Origin: Aplidium turbinatum
Lineage: Eukaryota > Chordata > Ascidiacea > Aplousobranchia > Polyclinidae
DNA: 64,000 nucleotides
Reading direction: 5' to 3'
Assembly: GCA_918807975.1 (NCBI GenBank)
Contig: OU964918.1
Coordinates: 39,974,477 to 40,038,476 of the forward strand
The position numbers and the translations under genes are program-made. How positions within the stretch are numbered: the stretch's first letter is position 1; every line of letters starts with the position of its first letter. The notes beneath the pieces are model-generated. The model was not told where the DNA came from and did no database searches. It saw only the letters and a list, made by a program, of their open reading frames with translations. Below, in pieces: positions 55,848 to 64,000 of this stretch.

Positions 55848-56081
55848 TTAAAAACATTGGCCCGCAAGATTAAAAAAAAAAGTTTTTGGCCAGCGATGAA
55901 AAGAAGTTGGACCACGCTGGCTTAGAACATTTGAATCATGTTAATCTTTAATACAGGCCTTAATAATACATTGGGCAACCTTTCAATTGGATTCAAGGCA
56001 GATTTGTTCATGCTTGATGGCAGACTAAGTGGCAAAAATAAGATGCTTGTCTGAGTTGTAGTCGAGAAACACAGTATTTTG

Positions 56082-57569
56082 GGGTCCACGTCTTTTAGGC
56101 GCTGACAGTTAGGCGCTGGTCTAATAGGCGCGCACACTGTGGCGTCTAGATATTTAGGCGCGGAGCACTGTGGTGCCCGGTCATTTAGGTGCTATTCCTA
56201 GTAAAGTCTGTAGATTGTATCAGCTTGGCAGGTAGGGGCGTAGGGCAATGCTTTTCACACAAAATATTATATTGAACAGGAAAAAAATTTGTTTTGTTAA
56301 TGCGTGTGCGTTGTTGGTCATGGCTTCAGTGAGTGAAGTTGCTGAGTAATGCTTAGTGGCAGCGCTGAGTAATAGTGTATTCAGGTAGGCTATTTTTCAA
56401 CATAAATGCTTTTCTTGACTAGGTCAATAGTAAACCAGTGCTTGTTTGTTAAATGACTTTTAAAATGTTTAAAAGCGCACAACTTTGATTATTTAATGCT
56501 ATAGTGTGTACAAACTTGAGATGTCCAAAGCGGTTAAGCTATAGCCTGAAAAACTGTAGCCTACATTAAAAACTATTAGATAGATTTTCCTATTAGTTTA
56601 CATGTAATGTTTTAGTTTACATGTAATAAAATTTTAACCACCCGCTTCAATATAGGCCACGGTATGATATTTTTTTTTACTGATGTTTAGTGTAGTTATT
56701 ATTTGACTCTTTCGCAACCACCGAGGTCAAGACGTTTAATCTAAATAGTACCAGACATTTTTCACACAAATCTGTTGTATTTACGCCGTAAAAACATCTC
56801 ATGTGATCGACATAGACGCACAATCTTGACATCAAATGAAAGCATACATCTTCAGCTATCCGAAGATGCAAAGCTTTGCAATAAAATTTAAAACATTCAA
56901 TGTACAACTAGCAACTTTCCACACGGTATTTTTTCTAATTTCTAAAAAAAATTAAAAATTGGCAGAAAAGTGTAGCCTACTTCATTATAATCCTTACTAC
57001 CCAAGCATGATACAATAATATGAAAATATATGTAGTTTAATCGAATGCCAAAACAATTCTGCACATGAGAAAAATTTTATCTGCCATCATTTACATTTTT
57101 TTTGCTTGAAATAGGCCACCTTTCAACCTTGGACGTAGGGATACTTGGGGATACTTCCTTGGTCATCATGGCAAAAATCCCAAGACGTGTGTATACGTCC
57201 GTGGTCGCGAAAGAGTTAACTAAAAATGAACTCAATAATGTTCGGAAGCTTGAATGATTTATTGATAAAGCTTTCACCAACGCAAACCTGGACTAACAAC
57301 AAATAAAACAGTAATAAATCAATAAAACAACAATATATTTTTCTGTTCAATATAACATTTTGTGTGAAAAGCATTGCCGGTTTAAGCAGCATCACTCACG
57401 GAAGTCAGGATATAATTTTCTGGCAAGCTGATACAATCTACAGACTTTACTAGGAATAGCACCTAAATAACCGGGCGCCACAGTGCTCCGCACCTAAATA
57501 TCCAGACGCCACAGTGTGCGCGCCTATTAGACCAGCGCCTAACTGTCAGCGCCTAAAAGACTTGCTCCC
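56082..57569. mobile_element. Foldback (TU-like) element, copy 3
   Basis: Same ends and arms as copies 1 and 2, with the perfect TSD GTATTTTG (56074-56081 and 57570-57577). It carries a complete TTAA-type MITE (56707-57215) in its central region; the corresponding site in copy 1 (about 52890-52925) is empty. Each copy therefore inserted independently and kept a distinct history. Confidence 0.92.
56707..57215. mobile_element. TTAA-type (piggyBac-like) MITE, copy 2
   Basis: CTCTTTCGCAACCACCG (56707) and GTGGTCGCGAAAGAG (57215) are inverted ends. TTGA precedes and TTAA follows (57216-57219). Foldback copy 1 supplies an empty-site relative, GTAGTTATTATTTTACTC...GTGAACTC, confirming the boundaries. 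No coding. Confidence 0.85.
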
Positions 57570-57577
57570 GTATTTTG

Positions 57578-58405
57578 CTATATTTAATGTAAATTTGTGT
57601 TCCCTTTTTGCCACTGGCAACATGCAAAATGTTAACTACATTTTGGTAATCATGCTGAAACTCACAAGACAATCTGGAAATACTGGTTTCAAAAAGAAAA
57701 TTAACAAAATGTTTGGCAACCCTGGTAACTCCTGGACTGCAGTTTTACAACTTCTGGACCATTACAATGGAAAAGAACTAAAGTAATGAATGCTTCTTTA
57801 TTGTAAGGCAGTAGGCTATTTTTACCATAGTAGCAGATATATATATGTTTGTAGTCAAATGCAAAAATCATAGCGCCAAGTACGAAATATAAAATCGTGC
57901 ATGCTATAATAAATGTATCAAGGTGGCAGAGTTTAAAAAACGACAGAACCCTTAGCACATGTGATAAAACTATTTTCTTATAATAAGTAGGCCTATATAT
58001 TGTTAATTTAGTAATAAGTATATAAGTTTAATTTTTGCAGCCATTTTTGTAAACTAGGTTAGCAAATAACAAGAAAAGAAATTTAGTGACCCAGAGCAAA
58101 CAGTTGTGTGGTGAAGATCATAGGCAAGTTTGTTTGGAAAACATGGTCATAACCTTTTTTGGCAAACGAAAATTTACCAAGTAAAATTCTCCAACTCCAG
58201 CAAAATCAAAAAGCTCTAACTAAACTTGATTATTCATACTGTTACAGCTGGAAGTGGCAAAAAACATCTTTTATCGATCAACTTCTGAAAAATTAACAAA
58301 CGCTCCTGGGCGGTGTCGAGCTGACATCTTTGGGAATCTGAGACCTATTTAGACTCAACGCTATGGACATTCGCACTAAAATCAGGTTTTTTGTTATTGA
58401 AGAGA
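57578..58405. other. No feature recognised
   Basis: AT-rich sequence. A string TTTGGCAACCCTGG near 57712 resembles a transposon end (compare 54063 and 62201), but no partner and duplication could be matched. Confidence 0.35.
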
Positions 58406-58407
58406 AG

Positions 58408-58565
58408 TGCAGTTCAGTTTATTTATTTTTTCAGCAACGACCAAACAAAAATATACACAACACAATAAATAAAAATAATTTGCAAAGCAAGGATGGCAGC
58501 GAAAGACCAAAAGGTCACCACAGTCAGCTGCCACCCGATATGCTGTGATAGGCTTTGGAAGACGA
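58408..58565 (-). repeat. LINE/SINE 3' tail, minus orientation
   Basis: On the minus strand this gives GGTGGCAGCTGACT, TGACCTTTTGGTCTTTCGC and an AATAAATAAACTGAACTG end, the same series as at 1270-1430. It marks a second insertion of the same retroposon 3' end. Confidence 0.55.
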
Positions 58566-58887
58566 GAAAAAATATGTCATGCTTGAGCAAACAGGTGAAT
58601 ATAGTCTCTGAGGCCTCTGAGACAAAAAATTGGTACAATTTGAAAAAGTTGCATAAAGTAAAAAATCAGGCCGTTAAAGAAAGCATAAAATGGTCATGGG
58701 TCAAGTCAAACCTAGTCAAACCTGTCAAATAAAGCTGTCTTGTTTTTTGTTGCATACACCTATAATTATCCAAAAAAAATGTAAACATTGCTTCAAACGT
58801 TAAATTTTACATGCTGACAAAACTTGTGCTCTTTTTAGGCGATGAAAATATGGTACAGTCGACCTAGTGTACACAAGAGACGTTTTT

Positions 58888-59040
58888 CTGCAAATAACTC
58901 AGTTGGTTAAACACCTGACTTTGTGCACGTAGAAACCTCAAGAGCAAGCGGTCCTAGTTTCACTCTTGGAGTGTGCACTTAAGCTTGCAATGCATTTTAG
59001 GTTTTTTTTATTCAAAGACACCTAGTGGATAAAACAGATC
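58888..59040 (+). repeat. tRNA-like SINE head (family D)
   Basis: The A-box-like TAACTCAGTTGGTTAAACACC at about 58897 and B-box-like GGTCCTAGTTTCACTC at about 58951 are spaced as in a tRNA, but the B box has lost its usual GTTCGA core. A non-tRNA body follows, so it is likely a decayed SINE. Confidence 0.45.
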
Positions 59041-60207
59041 ACAGACAACAGGGGCGGCTCGCTAGTGCGTGCTGCGGTGCGGCAGCACTCCCATGAAAGT
59101 TTTCACAAGAAGTTTTTCAAATATCTTAGCATTTCTTCTGCCCAAAATGTATTTTAATTTCTCTGTTCACAGAATTGCTGACTGTTATAAGTGTAAATTA
59201 TATTTGGAAACTCTGCGTGCTGTGAAATATTTTGCGCAAGGTTACAGCTAAAGATACACTCGACTGTGACATCGTAGAGCCGCGTGTTTTCTTGAATTGC
59301 CTGTACAAGCGAATAGGAAAGCGATGTGCTGTGTTTAAAACGGATGCAACCTAGTTCATACCCTGAACAGTAAGGCGATGTGAAATTTGAATGGACAAAA
59401 TCGAATTATTACACAGGGGGACTACTGTTGTGTAGAGTATTTTTGTGAAGTTTTATGCAATAAAATCCAGTATCCGTAAACATGTAAGCATTTTTAGGTT
59501 AGTATTTTCTAATTCTTGCAAGGTGATTCCACAAAAAATACTATCACAACGCATCAATCCACGTGTTCTAGATAGCACGCTCTGAATGGCTAGTTAGGGA
59601 AAACGCGTTGTGTGCCGCACACACAGGCGCGTCGCGCGCGAGCGATTGCTGTCTGCTGCTGAGAGCCTGAGACAGTAGAGACTAGAGATTTACAGCTTGA
59701 TGCTAATTACTGAAGAAAAGGCTGCAAAATTCAGATAAGAAGTTGTGTTCTGCCGAACTGTTTGCTGTAATTTTATGCTTGGTTGTTAAATAATAATCAT
59801 TCAGGCTTCGGTTCAAGTTACGTTACGTGAATTTGATTTAGAATTACCAAGACTGAATGCTATATTAGACTAGGTTTTCTAAATTGTGTAAAGTAGGAGG
59901 CAATGTCTGTAATTATCAGGTCTTCTGGAATAAGAACTGCTTATTCAGGTTAAGTTGCTATTAGCGGTTCTGACATTTGTGCATTTTTGATATGTAGCTT
60001 TGATAATGACACTAATAAAGTTCATCGTATTACGGAAGGCTCAGACAACTAAGTTTTCAGCACTTAAATTCTTAGTTCTGTCTACTGTATATAGGCTATG
60101 TAGATTATCTTTTTTCAAAAAATTACATTAATCTCTTCACATAGCCTATTATCTTTAATTTATAAAGCTGACCTTGTTGTGGGTAGCTCATTGTTAACTG
60201 TTAAATC

Positions 60208-61620
60208 ATGCCTAAAAGTTCTAAAAAGAGAGTAAGAAGCATGGAAAGCTCTTCTGTCATTGGACCCTCCAAGGGGCTTCCCAGTCCCACTGCTGATTTA
60301 CCAACACTATAATATGTTCTTGCATTCTGTGCTTTGTTTAAGGTGATACTCAAGTACTTTACTGCTGTAACTTTTTCTCTGACATGTTTTGATTAAGGTA
60401 GTGGCATAAAACATGGACCAACTCGTATGGACCAACAGTACACATACAATAAAATAACCAACTAGCAGACACTTTTTAAAACCTTGATGTGTTGACATAA
60501 TTAACAGCACGTTCACAGAGATAGAGCACTCATAAGGAATTATTTTTTCAGGAAGCTGGAAAAAAGCTAACTATTCTCTTTTTAAATGAAGATCGCATTC
60601 CTAAAACAGAATTGAAGTTTTTCCTATCCCAACGTTATCATGGAGTAGAAGCACCATTATACCAAATTGGGCCTCTTGACAGAAGAACAACAAAAACGCT
60701 TCAAAAGAGAGTTTACAAAAAGGTAAGTTCTTTCATATCTTTTCAATTTTTTCTGTCTAGTAATTTTCTATGAAATGTACCAAACTTTTGTTTGATCACA
60801 GGCTTGTATGAGTATATTCTTTGATAACATGGTCATGCAGAGCCAGGTCCCATGTTGTGTACTGGGGTTGGAAAGTTGTTGTCATTGACGTGGTTCTTCT
60901 AACTACATTTGTTGATTGGAGCCATATGAGAAAGAGAATGGGGTTACTGCCAATTCTACAACCCCACTTCACCATTGCAGATGTAGTGTAACCAACTCTA
61001 GATAGTAGGTGGTTTAAGGATTAAGCATTTCCTCGCGGAAAAGTGATTCAGATGTTCTGATTTCTATGTCTGTAAAGGCAGGCTTGTGCTTTCACTAAAG
61101 CTAGTCGTGCTATGTCGAGAAGATTTTTATTCACTATCACTGATTTTTGCTGCCATTTGTCCAAAAGAGTATTATTTGTTATGTTTGTCATATATTGTTT
61201 TTCGTTGTGACAGTCAGAAATAAAAACAAACTGAACTGATTTACATGGATTATTTTGTGTTCTTTGCACTTATCATTCACACAAAAAACTTGTTTTTTAA
61301 GACCCTCAAACAACAGCAAATAGATGACTAGGCTGCAGCAAAGAAGTCACAAGTGATAAAGGAAGAGAACTAGAAAAAACAGCAGTTTTCTGCAGCAATT
61401 GATAAAGAAAATGACTCTCCTTTCGAACCAGCTGCACCTGGTACATCTGAATGTGACAATGCCCTGGTATCCAGTGATTATCCTGCTCTGCGATCTTTTG
61501 CTGTAAACATGTTAGAGAAAATATTCACAAAGGCAGTAACTCTGGTGATGTTTCATGTCTGCACTTTTACCCCACCAAAATTAAATTTTGATGCCAACTC
61601 ACTGTGCTCTTTAATTGATT
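60208..61620 (+). pseudogene. Unrecognised spliced coding fragment
   Basis: Block 1 at 60208-60312 starts MPKSSKKRVRSMESSSVIGP and is basic. Block 2 at about 60552-60722 encodes EAGKKLTILFLNEDRIPKTE and LYQIGPLDRRTTKTLQKRVY, flanked by TTTTTCAG and G/GTAAGT, so it looks like a true exon. Block 3 (about 61301-61615) is preceded by TTTTTTAAG and is rich in Gln and Lys, with internal stops. A CpG-rich stretch 600 bp upstream could be its promoter. I do not recognise the family; it may be a transposon accessory protein or a dead host gene. Confidence 0.35.
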
Positions 61621-61649
61621 AGGACAATGCCACGCTTACTGAGTCTATC

Positions 61650-62200
61650 TTTACTTCACACTTGAACATAGATGAACTAAAGGATTTGATAAACACAAAG
61701 TTTGAATGCCTCATTTTCCTGACTATACTCAGGCTGCGGAGGGCCTCATTCGGGAAGTCACTAACGCCTGTGGAAGTGTTGTTGGCCATCGACGACGGGA
61801 TGGTTTCATTTGGGAGGGAATTGCTTGGCGTAGGGTCTTGCCGACCGAAAGCAGACACGAAATATGACTTTCTTTTATTGGCTGCAGTATAATGTTTTGA
61901 TATTCACCACTGTTTCTTGTTCATTGTCTTTATTCGTTTGTGCACGTTTTACAAGCACAAATAAAGTTGGTTGGTTGATAAGCTACCATTGGTTGAGTTG
62001 CAGTTAGTATGTCTGTCAAAAAACAAATGTAAATCGGCGAAAACAATCGAATATTAATGGAGTGCGTTGTGTGATTATGTAATACTTATTACTACAACAA
62101 AACCAAAGTGTCATCTTATGCACAGTGCATTCCAACTCTTGCCATAGAAGTGAAAAAAAGCTTTAATATCATCAGTTTTTGCTAACCAAGCAAAAATAGG
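61650..62200. other. No feature recognised
   Basis: A 76-codon plus-strand frame (61662-61889) has no recognisable domain. An AATAAAGTTGGTTGGTTG string near 61960 looks like a retroposon tail. Nothing further could be supported. Confidence 0.35.
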
Positions 62201-62689
62201 GTTGCCAGATGATTGTTTAATATCTTATTGTTCACCACCAGTCTTTTCCTAAAAGGGCAACTAGCAGTCGCGTCATATGTAATTGTTGTTGTGGTTGTTA
62301 AAGTAGGAAATTTTTACAATTTGAAAAAAATACACAAACTTTTTTTCTTTAAAAAAATTTGCACCTGGCAACTCTGTGCTGGCAACAAATGCCAAGGACA
62401 AAATTGACTACATGTTTAAGGTTACTGAATATTTTTGCGTGAAATTTTACAGAAATACTCTACATAGCAATAGTCAGTTAGTCACCCTGTGGGATAATTC
62501 GATTTTTGAGTTTTTTAAATTTTTTGATTTTCACATCGCCTTTAAGTACTGAACAGTTCGTACCCTCAGTTCGTACCCTGAAAAGATCAAGAGAAAAATG
62601 AAAAAAAGCGGAAGTCGCTGATCGCAGTTTTCGCAAACATTTTAAAATTTTCCCCCTGAAAAGATTGAAAGAAAGATAGCACAAAGCCG

Positions 62690-63935
62690 AAGTCGCTGAT
62701 CACAGTTTTCGCTAACCGTAACCCTCACTCTAACACTAACCCTCGCTGATCGCAGTTTCCGCAAATATTTTTCTGCACTTTCCGCTAACCCTAACTCTAA
62801 CCATAGACTAATCTATGCTCTAACCCTAACCCTCGCTGATCATAGTTTTCGCAAACATTTTTCCGTAGTTTCTGCTAACCCTTACCCTAACCTTGGAGGG
62901 ATGCAACCTAGTTTGTACTCTGAACAGTTCGTACCCTCAGTTCGTACCCTGAAAAGATCGAGAGAAAAAATTAAAAAAAGCCGAAGTCACTGATCGCAGT
63001 TTCCGCTAACCCTCACCCTAACGCTAACCCTCGCTCATTGCAGTTTCCGCAAATATTTTTTCGCAGTTTCCGCTAACCCTAACCATAGACTAATCTATGC
63101 TCTAACCCTAACCTTCGCTGATCGCAGTTTCCGCAAACATTTTTCCGTAGTTTCCCCTAACCTTTACCCTAACTCTAACCATAGAGTAATCTATGCTCTA
63201 ACCCTAACCTTTGCTGATCGCAGTTTTCACAAACATTTTTCCGCAGTTTACGCCAACCGCAGTTTCCGCTAACCTTTACCCTAACCATAGAGTAATCTAT
63301 GCCCTAACCCTCGCTGATCGCAGTTTCCGCAAACATTTTTCCGCAGTTTTGCAGTTTCCGCTAACCTTTACCCTAACCATAGAGTAATCTATGCTCTAAC
63401 CCTCGCTGATCGCAGTTTCCGCAAATATTTTTCCGCAGTTTTCGCTAACCCTCGAGTTTGTTTGTGAAAAATCCAATCAGCGAGTCGGCTTTGTGCTATT
63501 AAACTGCAATCAGCGACTTCAGCTTTTTTTAATTTTTTCTCTCGATCTTTTCAAGGTACGAACTGAGGGTACAAACTGTTCAGGGTACGAACTAGGTTGC
63601 ACCCACCTTAGAGTAATCTATGCTCTGGATGCAACCTAGTTTGTACCATGAACAGTTCGTACCTTGAAAAGATCGAGAGAAAAAAATTAAAAAAGCCGAA
63701 GTCGCTGATCGCAGTTTCCGCAATCATTTTAAAATTTTCCCCCTAAAAAGATCGAGAAAAAAATAGCTCAAAGCCGAAGTCCGCTGATCGCAGTTTCCGC
63801 AAACATTTTTCTGCAGTTTCCACTAACCCTAACCATAGACTAATCTATGCTCTAACCCTAACCCTCGCTGATCGCAGTTTCCGCAAAAATGTTCCCGCAG
63901 TTTTCGATAACCCTTACCTTAATTCAAACCATAGA
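62690..63935 (+). repeat. Telomere-like minisatellite, unit about 90-100 bp
   Basis: Each unit contains CGCTGATCGCAGTTTCCGCA, AACATTTTTCCGCAGTTTCC, then CTAACCCTAACC runs and the small palindrome CATAGACTAATCTATG. Around eight units are visible (for example 62743, 62833, 63030, 63117, 63210, 63311, 63402, 63866). CTAACCC resembles the vertebrate-type telomere repeat, but units are interspersed and irregular, so this is an internal array. It overlaps the inverted-repeat element 62898-63604. Confidence 0.75.
62898..63604. mobile_element. GGG-ended inverted-repeat element containing minisatellite
   Basis: GGGATGCAACCTAGTTTGTAC (62898) and the inverted GTACGAACTAGGTTGCACCC (63604) form arms of about 90 bp. 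The flanks ACCTTGGA (62890-62897) and ACCTTAGA (63605-63612) are 8-bp duplications with one mismatch. The interior is the telomere-like minisatellite. Partial arms of the same family occur at about 62545-62690, at 63627 onward and near 59345. The GGG ends with an 8-bp TSD resemble the foldback family at 52-57 kb. Confidence 0.78.
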
Positions 63936-64000
63936 GTAGGGTGGTCCAAAAAAAACTTTTTTTGTAAATGTTAATGTCTCACCCTAAAATATTGTTACCA

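Larger units (their letters stand above)
59345..62590. other. Region bounded by inverted repeats, possible large element
   Basis: At 59345-59425 GGATGCAACCTAGTTC is followed by AAGGCGATGTGAAATTTG and AAATCGAATTATTACACAGG. At about 62483-62570 the same blocks occur inverted (CCTGTGGGATAATTCGATTT, then CACATCGCCTTTAAG). The outermost sequence does not match fully and I found no TSD. A CpG-rich segment (59590-59650) and a spliced coding fragment (60208-61620) lie inside. Confidence 0.4.

Noticed and set aside
59051-59110. CAGGGGCGGCTCGCTAG, a typical hAT left end
   Set aside because: No inverted partner was seen in the window and the flanks gave no duplication.
62690-63935. True telomere or subtelomere end
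   Set aside because: CTAACCC runs are short, irregular and embedded in a longer satellite unit inside an inverted-repeat element.
1-64000. CRISPR arrays, operons, riboswitches, rRNA genes
   Set aside because: None was seen; the window is eukaryotic, and the regular repeats found are minisatellites or transposon arms.

Overview
This looks like a piece of a metazoan nuclear genome. It has spliced genes with GT-AG introns, tRNA-derived SINEs, LINE fragments and dozens of DNA transposons with clean target-site duplications (TSDs), and no bacterial operons. I cannot name the species. The element mix (RTE- and jockey-like LINEs, many hAT elements, a TU-like foldback family, a hammerhead-ribozyme tandem repeat) would suit an aquatic invertebrate or basal deuterostome.

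The one intact host gene I recognise is FANCL, the Fanconi anaemia E3 ubiquitin ligase, on the minus strand. Five in-frame exons lie at 51787-51979, 44613-44946, 43992-44146, 40642-40761 and 34650-34805. They encode about 319 residues through the RING finger to the stop codon. The first 55 or so residues must lie upstream and were not located. Its introns are packed with transposons.

Layout. 1-6300: SINEs, two non-autonomous hAT elements and a long-arm MITE. 7000-16500: a graveyard of pogo/Tigger-like transposons, a P-element/THAP9-like transposase remnant, an RTE LINE tail and broken LTR-retrotransposon gag fossils. 16700-24000: hAT, an unassigned transposase family, jockey-like LINE, pogo, DUF4371-like hAT and Mutator-like remnants. 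24950-32550: an intron-containing MULE-transposase/SWIM zinc-finger gene, now a pseudogene, interrupted by a pogo-type MITE and by a hAT element; removing either rejoins the reading frame exactly. 34650-51980: FANCL with its element-filled introns, including an exact 250-bp tandem repeat that carries hammerhead ribozymes (a retrozyme). 52200-57600: three copies of a foldback element with perfect 8-bp TSDs, one of them inside a hAT. 57600-64000: SINE and LINE tails, an unrecognised spliced coding fragment, and a telomere-like minisatellite caught up in another inverted-repeat element.

Three observations stand out: the hammerhead retrozyme (46441-46940), the GGG-ended foldback family with TAGGCGC-type subrepeats, and a very high density of the 7-mer TAGCCTA/TAGGCTA. 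Paralogous copies and one split TSD show that 7-mer to be a 5-bp insertion at TA dinucleotides.
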